From an uncultured Cetobacterium sp. (lineage in GTDB: Bacteria; Fusobacteriota; Fusobacteriia; Fusobacteriales; Fusobacteriaceae): a DNA stretch of 58,360 nucleotides. Where the stretch lies: NCBI GenBank assembly GCA_934085975.1, contig CAKOHT010000009.1, positions 1 through 58,360 on the forward strand, written 5' to 3'. Positions within the stretch are counted from its first letter, which is position 1. The number at the start of each line of letters is the position of its first letter. The notes under the pieces were generated by a model. It did no database searches and had not been told where the DNA came from. It saw only the letters and a list, made by a program, of their open reading frames with translations. A program made the translations under genes and the position numbers. Shown here in pieces: positions 29,119-38,275 of this stretch.

Positions 29119-29180
29119 TGTAAATATTTATGAGAATATAAAACTAAGTTTAGAAATTGAATCAGTAGGAGAGTGATAAA

Positions 29181-29834
29181 ATGCTTGCCAATGAGTTGTT
29201 TGTAGGAGCTGTTTACTTAGCGGGAATATTATCATTTTTTTCACCATGTATATTTCCATTACTTCCTGTTTATTTAGGAATGCTTAGTAGAGGAGGGGAA
29301 AAGTCTATTTTAAAAACTTTAGTTTTTGTATTGGGACTTTCAACGAGTTTTGTTTTACTTGGTTTTGGAGCTGGAATTGTCGGTGAGATTTTAATGAGTA
29401 ACCTATTTAGAATCATTAGCGGAGTTTTGGTGATTGGTTTTGGAATTATTCAAATGGATATTATTAAAATTCCAGTTTTAGAGAGAACAAAATTGTTGAA
29501 TCTAGAGCTTGCCGAAAGAAAAGGAATAATTGGAACATTTTTTTTAGGATTTACATTTAGTTTGGGGTGGACACCATGTGTGGGACCTATTTTGACATCT
29601 ATTCTTTTTATTTCTAGTGGGGGTGGAAATCCAATTTACGGAGCAATATTGATGTTGATATATGTTTTAGGATTGGCGAGTCCCTTTGTAGTATTTTCGC
29701 TTTCGTATAAATATTTCGAAAAGAAAATGGTTGGAATAAGAAAGCGATTAAATTTTTTTAAAAAAATAGGTGGAGCTTTAATAGTTGTTATGGGAATTTT
29801 GCTTTTAACTGATAAGTTAAATATATTTTTATAA
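29181..29834 (+). CDS. ccdA: CcdA-type thiol-disulfide transmembrane electron carrier
   Basis: This 217-residue membrane protein has about six helices. Paired conserved cysteines are in SPCIFPLLPVYLG (helix 1) and LGWTPCVGPILT (helix 4). CcdA passes electrons from cytoplasmic thioredoxin across the inner membrane to extracytoplasmic thioredoxin-like proteins. The next gene encodes exactly such a domain fused to methionine sulfoxide reductases, so CcdA is its probable electron source. AGGAGAGTG lies 9 bp before the ATG. Confidence 0.92.
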   Translation: MLANELFVGAVYLAGILSFFSPCIFPLLPVYLGMLSRGGEKSILKTLVFVLGLSTSFVLLGFGAGIVGEILMSNLFRIISGVLVIGFGIIQMDIIKIPVLERTKLLNLELAERKGIIGTFFLGFTFSLGWTPCVGPILTSILFISSGGGNPIYGAILMLIYVLGLASPFVVFSLSYKYFEKKMVGIRKRLNFFKKIGGALIVVMGILLLTDKLNIFL

Positions 29835-29849
29835 TTACGGGAGGTCAGT

Positions 29850-31370
29850 ATGAAAATATTAAAAAAAATTTTTTGGATTTCACTATTCGTTTTAGGATAT
29901 ACTATAAGCTATGGGAAAGTAAAAGAGTTTTCAAACATTAAGTTAAAGGATATAGACGGTGTGGAATATGTATTTGGAGCTAGTGGGAAACCTACATATG
30001 TTAAATTTTGGGCATCATGGTGTCCTGTTTGTCTATCTGGGTTGGAAGAGTTAGACCATCTGAGTGAGGAGACAAAGGATTTTGAAATTGTTACAATAGT
30101 TTCACCCGGAAAAAAAGGAGAGAAAAATACAGAAGATTTTAAAAAGTGGTATAAATTATTGGAATATAAAAATATTAAGGTGCTTTTAGATGAAAAGGGA
30201 GAGAGTATAAGTTTAAATAAGGTGAGAGTTTATCCAACATCTGTAATTTTAGATAAAAATGCTAAAGTAGAAAATACTATCCCAGGACATTTATCAAAAA
30301 ATGAGATAAAAAAAATATTTTCGTCTACAGTAGAAAAATTGGAGGAGAAGAGGGTGAGTACGATAGAAGTAAAAAATGGAGTAGGTAAAAAAAATAGTGA
30401 AAAGAAAGAGATGAACAAAGATAGAAATATTCAAGAGATATATTTAGCAGGTGGATGTTTCTGGGGAGTAGAAGCTTATATGGAGAAAATATACGGAGTT
30501 GTTGAAGCAGTTTCAGGATATGCCAACGGAAATACCGCAAATCCGAGATATGAGGATGTTATTTATAGGGGGACTGGACACGCTGAAACTGTTCGTGTAA
30601 AATATGATTCCAATGAAATTGATTTGAATACGTTACTAAAATATTATTTTAAAATAATAGATCCCACTAGTTTAAATAAGCAAGGGAATGACAGAGGAAC
30701 ACAATATAGAACAGGGATATACTATGTAAATGAGAAGGATAAAAATGTTATAGAAAAAGAGATTGAGATGCAACAAAAGAAATATAATAAAAAAATTGTG
30801 GTGGAAGTTTTACCTTTAAAAGGGTTTTATCTAGCTGAAGAATATCATCAGGACTATTTGAAGAAGAATCCTAATGGATATTGCCATATAGATCTTTCTA
30901 AAGCAGATGAGATAATAGTAGATGAAAAAAGATATCCTAAATTATCAGGTGAGTTATTGAAATCAAAATTAAATGATCAGCAGTATAAAGTTACTCAAAA
31001 TTCAGTAACGGAAAGAGCATTTAAAAATGAATATTGGGATTTTTTTGAAGATGGATTGTATGTAGATATAACAAGTGGGGAACCATTATTTTCATCAAAA
31101 GATAAATATGATTCGGCGTGTGGATGGCCAAGTTTTACGAAGCCAATAGTTCCGGAAGTAGTGAGTTATCACAAGGATAGTAGCTATAATATGGATAGAA
31201 TAGAAGTTAGAAGTAGAAGTGCTAAAGCTCATCTAGGACATGTATTTGATGACGGTCCAAGAGATAGAGGTGGTAAAAGATATTGTATAAATAGTGCAGC
31301 TTTAGAGTTTATTCCTCTAGAAGAATTAAAAGAAAGAGGATATGGGTATTTAATACCATTGATTAAGTAG
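29850..31370 (+). CDS. msrAB: Exported thioredoxin-MsrA-MsrB fusion (PilB-like)
   Basis: This 506-residue protein repairs oxidised methionine outside the cytoplasm. Residues 1 to about 22 form a signal peptide. A TlpA-like thioredoxin domain follows, with WCPVC (C58, C61). MsrA (about 195-350) has GGCFWG (C203) and a resolving C345 in GYCHIDL. MsrB (about 365-500) has CGWPSF (C424) and catalytic RYCIN (C479). MsrB shows no zinc CxxC pairs. The three-domain order equals Neisseria PilB. From memory, a fused MsrAB with CcdA and the ModRS system is described in Fusobacterium nucleatum. The start has GGGAGG upstream. Confidence 0.93.
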   Translation: MKILKKIFWISLFVLGYTISYGKVKEFSNIKLKDIDGVEYVFGASGKPTYVKFWASWCPVCLSGLEELDHLSEETKDFEIVTIVSPGKKGEKNTEDFKKWYKLLEYKNIKVLLDEKGESISLNKVRVYPTSVILDKNAKVENTIPGHLSKNEIKKIFSSTVEKLEEKRVSTIEVKNGVGKKNSEKKEMNKDRNIQEIYLAGGCFWGVEAYMEKIYGVVEAVSGYANGNTANPRYEDVIYRGTGHAETVRVKYDSNEIDLNTLLKYYFKIIDPTSLNKQGNDRGTQYRTGIYYVNEKDKNVIEKEIEMQQKKYNKKIVVEVLPLKGFYLAEEYHQDYLKKNPNGYCHIDLSKADEIIVDEKRYPKLSGELLKSKLNDQQYKVTQNSVTERAFKNEYWDFFEDGLYVDITSGEPLFSSKDKYDSACGWPSFTKPIVPEVVSYHKDSSYNMDRIEVRSRSAKAHLGHVFDDGPRDRGGKRYCINSAALEFIPLEELKERGYGYLIPLIK

Positions 31371-31395
31371 AAGAAAGAGGTGAAAGTTAAAAGTT

Positions 31396-32184
31396 GTGTT
31401 TAATTTATTGATAGCAGATGATGAGCCATTAATGCGAAGAGGCGTTCGGAAATTGATAGATTTATCAGACCTAGAGATAAAGAATATATTTGAGGCAGAA
31501 ACAGGGGAGGAAGCTCTTCAAATTTTTGAAGAGTTTAGACCAGAAATTGTACTTTTAGATATAAATATGCCTAAAATAGATGGACTGGCTACTGCTAAAA
31601 AAATAAAGCAAATTGCTCCAAGCACCAAAATAGCCATCATAACAGGATATAACTATTTTGATTACGCTCAAATGGCTATAAAAATTGGTGTGGAGGATTA
31701 TATTTTAAAACCAATTTCCAAAAGTGATATTTCAGAAATTATAGCGAAACTTGTTTATTTGGTACGGCAAGATAGAAAAAATATGGAAACAGAAAAAGTT
31801 TTGCAAAAAATTTTAGAAAGAGAGACAGTTGAAATAGGTGAAACAAAATCCAATTACAGAATGTTAATTCAAACTATTATGGAAAATAACTATACTGATA
31901 GTGAGTTTTCTTTAGGAGTTTTATCGGATGAGCTAGCTTTAAGTCAGGGATATTTAAGTATTATGTTTAAAAAAATATTTGGCATACCATTTCAAGATTA
32001 TCTTTTGCAAAAAAGAATGGAAAAAGCTAAAATATTACTTTTGACATCAAAATTAAAAAACTATGAAATTGCAGAGCAGATAGGTTTTGAAGATGTCAAC
32101 TATTTTGGAATGAAATTTAAAAAATACTATGGATTATCTCCAAAACAATATAAAGAGAAGGTAGTACAAAATGAAGATAATTAA
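31396..32184 (+). CDS. Response regulator, receiver plus AraC-type DNA-binding domain (YesN-like)
   Basis: This 262-residue regulator has a receiver domain at about 1-120 with acidic pocket ADDE, phospho-acceptor D55 (LLDINMP) and K105 (ILKPIS). A C-terminal AraC/XylS domain follows with two helix-turn-helix units (LALSQGYLSIMFKKIFG and IAEQIGFEDVNYFGMKFKKYYG). The start is GTG 31396, the only in-frame start after the preceding stop, with AGAGGTGA about 12 bp away. Its last 14 bp overlap the kinase gene. Co-transcription with ccdA-msrAB suggests it controls that operon. It resembles ModR of F. nucleatum. Confidence 0.9.
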   Translation: MFNLLIADDEPLMRRGVRKLIDLSDLEIKNIFEAETGEEALQIFEEFRPEIVLLDINMPKIDGLATAKKIKQIAPSTKIAIITGYNYFDYAQMAIKIGVEDYILKPISKSDISEIIAKLVYLVRQDRKNMETEKVLQKILERETVEIGETKSNYRMLIQTIMENNYTDSEFSLGVLSDELALSQGYLSIMFKKIFGIPFQDYLLQKRMEKAKILLLTSKLKNYEIAEQIGFEDVNYFGMKFKKYYGLSPKQYKEKVVQNEDN

Positions 32185-33835
32185 ACCATTGAATGTGAAA
32201 ATTGGATTTTATTTTTTAATAACAAATTTGATTCTTGTATTACTTTTAGGAGGAATTTTCTATTTTAGTTCCAGTAATTTGATTATAAAAAAGGATATTT
32301 TAGCTACGACTGAAGAGATACAAAGAAGAGGAAATTATATAGAGTTATATATTAATAAAGTTAAGACATTGAGTGAGATTATTGCAAAAAATAGGAACAT
32401 ATATGAATATCTAAAAGGTGGAGAGAATGTTGAAAAAACCGAGATAAGAAGTCTGATAAAAGATATATTGTCAACAGATTCATATATAAAATCCATAGTG
32501 TTAATTCGTAAAGATGGCGCTATTATTTCCAATGAAAAAGACATAGACATGAAAGTTTCAAACGATATGATGAAAGAGGAATGGTATGTTCAAGCCTTAA
32601 AAAATCATATGCCGATATTAAATCCACTACGAAAGCAGAAATTTTTACAAGATAATATGAATGATTGGGTAGTTTCTGTGAGTAGAGAGATTAGTGATGA
32701 AAATGGAGAAAATTTAGGAGTTTTATTGATTGATATAAAATATCAGGTTCTTCACGAATATCTTCAAGAGAAAAATTTAGGAAAAAATGAGAATATAGTT
32801 ATTTTTGATAAGAATGGAAAGATTGTGTATCATAAAGATATACCCTATGTAGAAATTGAAGAGGAATATTTAAACCACTTTAAAAATATAGATGTGGGAT
32901 ATAATCAAAGAAAAAATATAGTGGTAGTAAAGTATCCAATAAAGAACACAAATTGGATATTGTATGGTGTATCCTTTTTAAAGGAAATTAGAAGTTTAAA
33001 ATTTCATTTTTTCGAACTAATAATTTTAAGTAGTTTAATATCTTTAATAATAACAATGCTTATAAGTACATTTATATTGAAAAGAATTACAAAGCCAATT
33101 CAGGAATTAGAGAGCCATGTACGAAAGTTTTCTAATAATTTGTCAAAAATTTCATTGAAAGGGGATATAAGTGAAGAGATTTTAAGTTTAGAAAAATATT
33201 TTAATGAGATGGTTGATAAAATAAACTATTTGCGAGAGTATGAAATTAATGCTCTATATAGCCAGATTAATCCACACTTTCTATATAATACATTGGACAC
33301 TATCGTTTGGATGGCAGAATTTCAAGATACTGAAAAAGTTATTTTAATAACAAAGTCTTTGGCTAATTTTTTTAGAATATCTTTGAGCGAAGGAAGAGAG
33401 ATGATAACTTTAAAAGAGGAGATAGATCATATTAAAGAGTACCTCTACATACAAAAACAGAGATATGAAGATAAATTGGAATATAGTTTTGATATTGATT
33501 TTGAATTAGAAAGATTAGAAGTACCTAAAATAATATTACAACCTCTTGTAGAGAATGCAATATATCATGGAATTAGAAATATACAGGGAAGAGGTAAAGT
33601 TTTTATCTATACCAGAATTTTAGAGAGATATATTGAGATAGTTGTTGAAGATAATGGAATTGGTTTTAGAAATAAAGATGTGAAAAAAAATATGAGAGTA
33701 GGTGGAATAGGAATAAAAAATATAAATAAAAGGGTTCAGTTTTATTATGGTGAAGAGTATGGTGTAAGATTTGACAAGAGTGTTGAGGTGGGAGCAAAAG
33801 TTATTATAACTTTACCCAATACATTAAAATATTGA
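32171..33835 (+). CDS. Membrane sensor histidine kinase, YesM/LytS-like
   Basis: This 554-residue partner kinase has a first transmembrane helix (about 12-35), an extracytoplasmic Cache-type sensor (about 36-275), a second helix (LIILSSLISLIITMLISTFIL) and a HAMP segment. The His_kinase motif is INPHFLYNTLD with H369. A HATPase_c domain follows with VENAIYHG, DNGIGF and GGIGIKN. Its sensor domain faces the same compartment as MsrAB, so it could sense envelope oxidative damage, which is inference. The start overlaps the regulator gene by 14 bp. Confidence 0.9.
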   Translation: MKIIKPLNVKIGFYFLITNLILVLLLGGIFYFSSSNLIIKKDILATTEEIQRRGNYIELYINKVKTLSEIIAKNRNIYEYLKGGENVEKTEIRSLIKDILSTDSYIKSIVLIRKDGAIISNEKDIDMKVSNDMMKEEWYVQALKNHMPILNPLRKQKFLQDNMNDWVVSVSREISDENGENLGVLLIDIKYQVLHEYLQEKNLGKNENIVIFDKNGKIVYHKDIPYVEIEEEYLNHFKNIDVGYNQRKNIVVVKYPIKNTNWILYGVSFLKEIRSLKFHFFELIILSSLISLIITMLISTFILKRITKPIQELESHVRKFSNNLSKISLKGDISEEILSLEKYFNEMVDKINYLREYEINALYSQINPHFLYNTLDTIVWMAEFQDTEKVILITKSLANFFRISLSEGREMITLKEEIDHIKEYLYIQKQRYEDKLEYSFDIDFELERLEVPKIILQPLVENAIYHGIRNIQGRGKVFIYTRILERYIEIVVEDNGIGFRNKDVKKNMRVGGIGIKNINKRVQFYYGEEYGVRFDKSVEVGAKVIITLPNTLKY

Positions 33836-33844
33836 TGATGCTGG

Positions 33845-33896
33845 GACGAGGCATTTCCTTTCTTTACTTAGAGAGTGAAATGAATCGTCTTTTTTA
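33845..33896 (+). terminator. Terminator of the msrAB-two-component operon
   Basis: GACGA (33845-33849) pairs with TCGTC (33885-33889) and ATTTC (33853-33857) with GAAAT (33877-33881), with a further imperfect inner stem. TTTTTTAT follows. Confidence 0.75.
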
Positions 33897-33949
33897 TCCA
33901 GAGTGAAAAAGTTAGCAAAAACTCTAATAGAGTTGTAAAGAAAAAATGC

Positions 33950-33978
33950 TTGACAATAAATATAAATATAGATATAAT
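33950..33978 (+). promoter_or_regulatory. Consensus sigma-70 promoter of ylxM-ffh
   Basis: Perfect TTGACA (33950-33955), 17 bp and perfect TATAAT (33973-33978). The predicted start near 33985 leaves a leader of only about 8 nt before the ylxM ATG. A palindrome AACTCTA-A-TAGAGTT lies just upstream at 33920-33934. Confidence 0.85.
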
Positions 33979-33992
33979 ATGTTGGTGATATT

Positions 33993-34304
33993 ATGGAATT
34001 GAATGAGATGTTAGAAGTCTCTATTCTGCTTGACTATTATAGAAATCTCTTAAGTGATAGACAAAAAGAATATTTGTTAGAGCACTTCGAGGAAGACTTA
34101 TCTCTTACAGAGATTGGAAAGAAGTACAATGTGAGTAGACAAGCTGTCTATGACAATATAAGAAGAGGAATAAAAATTTTAAGAGATTATGAAGAGAAGA
34201 TAGGATTTCATAAAAGAGACTTAGAGCTACTATCACAGTTGAATGAACTGAAAAAAAACTTTACAATTGAAAAATTGAATGAAATAATCGAAAAAAACTT
34301 TTAG
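33993..34304 (+). CDS. ylxM: YlxM family SRP-associated DNA-binding protein (UPF0122)
   Basis: This 103-residue protein has a sigma-region-4-like helix-turn-helix: LSDRQKEYLLEHFEEDLSLTEIGKKYNVSRQAVYDNIRRGIKIL (about 21-64), followed by a C-terminal helix. YlxM is encoded next to ffh in low-GC bacteria, and in streptococci it is reported to modulate the signal recognition particle. The promoter is an exact consensus with an unusually short leader. The gene ends 11 bp before the ffh start. Confidence 0.93.
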   Translation: MELNEMLEVSILLDYYRNLLSDRQKEYLLEHFEEDLSLTEIGKKYNVSRQAVYDNIRRGIKILRDYEEKIGFHKRDLELLSQLNELKKNFTIEKLNEIIEKNF

Positions 34305-34315
34305 TGGAGGTGGCC

Positions 34316-35659
34316 ATGTTAGAAAATTTAGGAAATAGATTCCAAGACATAATGAAAAAAGTAAGAGGTCATGGAAAACTAAGCGAAAGTAATATAAAAG
34401 AGGCTTTACGTGAGGTTAGAATGTCTTTACTAGAGGCCGATGTGAACTACAAAGTTGTAAAAGATTTTGTTACTAAAATTCAAGATAAAGCTATTGGGGC
34501 TGAAGTTTTAACTGGAATCAATCCAGGACAACAGTTTATAAAAATAGTAAATGATGAGTTGATAGAGTTATTAGGTGGTACAAACTCTAGACTTACAAAG
34601 AGTGCTAAAAATCCGACGGTGATAATGCTTGCAGGACTTCAAGGTGCTGGAAAAACGACTTTTGCGGGAAAATTAGCAAAATATTTAAAAAAACAAGGTG
34701 AAAAACCCTATCTGATAGGGGCAGATATATATAGACCTGCCGCTATGAAACAATTGGAAGTTTTAGCACAGCAGGTTGGTGTTGATGTCTATTTTGAACT
34801 TGGAAGCAATGATGCTGTAGGGATTTGTGAAAGAGGTTTACAAAATGCAAAAGAAGTTGGAGCAACATATTTAATAATAGATACTGCTGGAAGATTACAT
34901 ATAGATGAAAAATTGATGGAAGAGTTAAAAGAGGTAAAAAAAGTAGTGAGACCTCAGGAAATTTTATTGGTAGTTGATGCAATGATAGGACAAGATGCAG
35001 TAAATCTTGCACAATCATTTAATAATGCGTTGAGTATTGATGGAGTTGTACTTACAAAATTTGATGGAGACACTAGAGGTGGTGCAGCGTTATCTGTTAA
35101 ATCCGTAGTGGGAAAACCAATTAAATTTGTAGGAACTGGGGAAAAAATTGACGACTTAGAATTATTTCATCCTGAAAGATTAGCTTCAAGAATCCTAGGG
35201 ATGGGAGACGTTGTTTCTTTAGTTGAAAAAGCACAGGAAGCGATAGGAGAAGAGGATGCTAAGTCTCTTGAGGAAAAGATTAGAACTCAAAAGTTTGATT
35301 TAGACGATTTTTTAAAACAATTGCAAAATATAAAAAAATTGGGTTCCTTAGGAAATATACTGAAAATGATTCCTGGAATGGGGCAAATTGGAGATTTAGC
35401 ACCAGCTGAAAAAGAGATGAAAAAAGTTGAGGCTATTATTCAATCAATGACTAGAGAGGAAAGAAAAAAACCTGAAATATTAAAAGCTAGTCGTAAGTTA
35501 AGAATTGCAAAAGGTAGTGGAACAGACGTTTCTGATGTGAATAAATTATTGAAACAATTTGAGCAGATGAGAGAGATGATGAAGATGTTCTCAACTGGAA
35601 AGTTCCCACAACTTCCTGGTATGGGTGGAAGAAAAGGTGGAATGAAGTTTCCATTTTAA
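34316..35659 (+). CDS. ffh: Signal recognition particle GTPase Ffh
   Basis: Ffh binds SRP RNA and signal sequences and docks with FtsY for co-translational membrane targeting. The protein has 447 residues. The N-domain (about 1-85) is followed by the G-domain with GLQGAGKTT (107-115), DTAGR, TKFDG and GTGEK. The M-domain is methionine-rich and ends with MREMMKMF and a Gly-Met tail. ATG 34316 directly after GGAGGTGGCC is preferred over GTG 34304, which overlaps the ylxM stop. Confidence 0.97.
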   Translation: MLENLGNRFQDIMKKVRGHGKLSESNIKEALREVRMSLLEADVNYKVVKDFVTKIQDKAIGAEVLTGINPGQQFIKIVNDELIELLGGTNSRLTKSAKNPTVIMLAGLQGAGKTTFAGKLAKYLKKQGEKPYLIGADIYRPAAMKQLEVLAQQVGVDVYFELGSNDAVGICERGLQNAKEVGATYLIIDTAGRLHIDEKLMEELKEVKKVVRPQEILLVVDAMIGQDAVNLAQSFNNALSIDGVVLTKFDGDTRGGAALSVKSVVGKPIKFVGTGEKIDDLELFHPERLASRILGMGDVVSLVEKAQEAIGEEDAKSLEEKIRTQKFDLDDFLKQLQNIKKLGSLGNILKMIPGMGQIGDLAPAEKEMKKVEAIIQSMTREERKKPEILKASRKLRIAKGSGTDVSDVNKLLKQFEQMREMMKMFSTGKFPQLPGMGGRKGGMKFPF

Positions 35660-35728
35660 ATAGAGAAAGTTTATGGAAGTAATACCAAAAATAAAAAAAT
35701 AGAAATATAAAAGGAGAAGTGATTTTAG

Positions 35729-35992
35729 ATGTTAAAATTAAGATTAACTAGAATGGGAAGCAAAAAGAGACCTGTATACAGAATAGCTGCAATGGAAGCT
35801 TTATCAAGAAGAGATGGAAAAGCAGTAGCTTACTTAGGGAACTACTATCCATTAGAGGATGGGAAAGTAACTCTTAAAGAAGAGGAGATTGTAAAATTCC
35901 TTATGAATGGAGCACAACCTACAAGAACAGTGAAGTCTTTATTAGATAAAGCTGGAGTTTGGGCAAAATTCGAAGCTGCAAAGAAAAACTAA
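35729..35992 (+). CDS. rpsP: 30S ribosomal protein S16
   Basis: This 87-residue basic protein matches S16: MLKLRLTRMGSKKRPVYRI at the N-terminus, GNYYPLE in the middle and GAQPTRTVKSLLDKAGV near the end. S16 is a 30S assembly protein. A ribosome binding site AAAGGAGAAG lies upstream. It follows ffh by 69 bp, the ylxM-ffh-rpsP arrangement familiar from low-GC bacteria, although rimM, trmD and rplS do not follow here. Confidence 0.97.
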   Translation: MLKLRLTRMGSKKRPVYRIAAMEALSRRDGKAVAYLGNYYPLEDGKVTLKEEEIVKFLMNGAQPTRTVKSLLDKAGVWAKFEAAKKN

Positions 35993-36004
35993 TTATAAAA
36001 GTTT

Positions 36005-36031
36005 AGGTGTCTGTAAAGGCACCTTTTTTTA
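36005..36031 (+). terminator. Terminator after rpsP
   Basis: AGGTGTC (36005-36011) pairs with GGCACCT (36018-36024, one T-G), loop TGTAAA, followed by a seven-T run. Confidence 0.85.
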
Positions 36032-36040
36032 TGTTTCTGT

Positions 36041-36070
36041 TAGACATTGATTGTTAAAATGTGGTATAAT
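36041..36070 (+). promoter_or_regulatory. Extended -10 promoter of the tex-ileS operon
   Basis: TAGACA (36041-36046), 18 bp and TATAAT (36065-36070) with an extended TGG just before the -10. It predicts a leader of about 30 nt before tex. Confidence 0.75.
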
Positions 36071-36106
36071 ACAAGGTAAATTCAACTGTGAAAGGGAGAG
36101 GGATTA

Positions 36107-38272
36107 ATGGATACACTCTTTAATAGAATTGCAAAAGAAATGGGATTAAAAGTTGAGCAAGTTGCCAATACAGTAAAACTTTTAGATGAAGGGTCAACGG
36201 TGCCATTTATAGCAAGATATAGAAAAGAAATTACTGAAAATTTAGATGAAACAAATATTTTGAAAATATCGGAATTAATAACTTATTTGAGAAATTTGGA
36301 AATAAGAAAAGAAGAAGTTATTAGATTAATTGAAGAGCAAGGAAAGTTGACAGATGAATTAAAAAATCAGATACTTTTGGCCGAAAAACTTCAAATGGTA
36401 GAAGATTTGTATTTCCCTTATAAGAAAAAAAGAAAAACAAAAGCGGATGTAGCTAAAGAACAGGGACTAGAACCTTTAGCTGAAAAAATCTATCAATTAG
36501 AAACATTAGATGAACTTGAAAAGGAAAGTTTGACTTTTATAACTGATGAAGTTGAAAGCAAAGAAAAAGCTATTGAAGGTGCAAAATTAATTGTAGCTCA
36601 AAATCTTTCAGAAACTTTGGAATACAGAGAAAGATTGAGAGAGGATATGTTAAAAAAAGCTATTATAGTGGTTAAAAAGAGTAAAAAAGCTGATGAGCTT
36701 GATATGAAACAAGTATATAAGGATTATTATGAGTATACTGAACCCGTAAAAAAAGCTTTATCACATAGAATCTTAGCTCTAAATAGAGGAGAAAATGAGG
36801 GTATATTGAATGTTTCTTTAAATTTTGAAGAAAAAGATAGAGATAGTGTAGAAAGATACTTATTAAAAGATTTTAAAAATAAAAACTTAAACTCTTTACA
36901 TAAAGAGATCGTAGTAGATGCTTTAGATAGGTTAATTTTACCTTCCATTGAGAGAGAAGTTAGAAATATTTTAACAGAAAAGGCGGAAGATGAAGCCATT
37001 GTAGTGTTCAAAGAAAATTTAAAAAATCTTTTGATGCAACCTCCACTTCATGAAAAAAATATATTAGCTTTAGACCCGGGCTACAGAACAGGGTGTAAAG
37101 TGGCTGTCATAGATAAGGATGGATTTTTTAGAGAAAATACAGTCTTTTATCTAGTGAAAGAAATGCATCACGAAAATCAATTAAAAGATGCTGAGAGAAA
37201 GATGAAGGACCTTATAAAAAAATACAATATAGATATAGTTGTCATTGGAAATGGGACTGCTTCAAGAGAAACTGAAAGCTTTGTGGCTAAAGTTTTGAAA
37301 AGTATAGATAGTGATGTGAAGTATTTGATAGGGAATGAGGCTGGAGCTTCGATCTATTCAGCTTCTAAAATTGCTGCTGAAGAGTTTCCTGATTTGGATG
37401 TAACAGTCAGAGGTGCAATTTCTATCGGAAGAAGGATTCAAGATCCATTGGCGGAACTGGTAAAAATTGATCCAAAATCTATTGGAGTGGGGATGTACCA
37501 GCATGATGTAAACCAAAAAAGATTAGACCAATCCCTTATGGAAGTTATTGAGTCAGTGGTGAACAATGTTGGAGTAAATGTGAATACAGCTTCATGGGCA
37601 CTACTTTCGTATGTTTCTGGAATTAAAAAAAATGTTGCTAAAAGTATTGTAGATTATAGGAAAGAGAATGGGAATTTTAAGAACAGAAAAGAACTATTAA
37701 AAGTTAAAGGTCTTGGAGCTAAAGCTTATGAGCAAATGGCTGGATTTTTAATTATTCTTGATGGTGAAAATACGTTAGACAATACGATAATTCACCCTGA
37801 ATCATATGGAATAGCGGAGGAAATATTGTCAGCTGTTAATTTTTCTTTGAAGGAATATAAAGAAGATTTGAGTAAGGCTAAAGATATTCTAAATGGATTT
37901 GATTACAGGAATTTCGCTCTTAAGAATAACTATGGTTATGAAACTGTAAAAGATATATACGAGGCTCTAGTTAAAGAAAGAAGAGATCCAAGAGAGAATA
38001 TTCCAAAGCCACTATTAAAGTCGGATATATTGAACATAGATAATCTTCAACCGGGGATGGAGCTAGAGGGTACAGTGAGAAATGTTATTAAGTTTGGTGC
38101 TTTTATAGATATAGGATTAAAAAATGACGCATTACTTCATATCTCTGAGATATCAGATAAATTTATAGATGACCCTAGTAAAGTTCTTTCAGTGGGACAA
38201 ATTATAAAAGTTAAAATAAAAGATATAGATAGAGAGAGAGAAAGAGTAGGCTTAACTAAAAAGGGGCTTTAG
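36107..38272 (+). CDS. tex: Tex family RNA-binding transcription accessory protein
   Basis: This 721-residue cytoplasmic protein has an N-terminal helical region. A YqgF/RNase H-like domain (ILALDPGYRTGCKVAVID, then IGNGTASRETE) is followed by tandem helix-hairpin-helix segments (NVNTASWALLSYVSGIKKNVAKSIVDYRK; LLKVKGLGAKAYEQMAGFL). A C-terminal S1 RNA-binding domain lies at about 650-721 (PGMELEGTVRNVIKFGAFIDIGLKNDALLHISE). GGGAGAGGG lies before the ATG. Tex is the bacterial relative of Spt6. It leads a run of same-strand genes to glyS. Confidence 0.96.
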   Translation: MDTLFNRIAKEMGLKVEQVANTVKLLDEGSTVPFIARYRKEITENLDETNILKISELITYLRNLEIRKEEVIRLIEEQGKLTDELKNQILLAEKLQMVEDLYFPYKKKRKTKADVAKEQGLEPLAEKIYQLETLDELEKESLTFITDEVESKEKAIEGAKLIVAQNLSETLEYRERLREDMLKKAIIVVKKSKKADELDMKQVYKDYYEYTEPVKKALSHRILALNRGENEGILNVSLNFEEKDRDSVERYLLKDFKNKNLNSLHKEIVVDALDRLILPSIEREVRNILTEKAEDEAIVVFKENLKNLLMQPPLHEKNILALDPGYRTGCKVAVIDKDGFFRENTVFYLVKEMHHENQLKDAERKMKDLIKKYNIDIVVIGNGTASRETESFVAKVLKSIDSDVKYLIGNEAGASIYSASKIAAEEFPDLDVTVRGAISIGRRIQDPLAELVKIDPKSIGVGMYQHDVNQKRLDQSLMEVIESVVNNVGVNVNTASWALLSYVSGIKKNVAKSIVDYRKENGNFKNRKELLKVKGLGAKAYEQMAGFLIILDGENTLDNTIIHPESYGIAEEILSAVNFSLKEYKEDLSKAKDILNGFDYRNFALKNNYGYETVKDIYEALVKERRDPRENIPKPLLKSDILNIDNLQPGMELEGTVRNVIKFGAFIDIGLKNDALLHISEISDKFIDDPSKVLSVGQIIKVKIKDIDRERERVGLTKKGL

Positions 38273-38275
38273 GGA

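Noticed and set aside
33920..33934. Palindrome AACTCTA-A-TAGAGTT upstream of the ylxM promoter as an operator
   Set aside because: It lies 16 bp upstream of the -35 box, is a simple AT-rich palindrome, and no matching copy or adjacent regulator supports a binding site.
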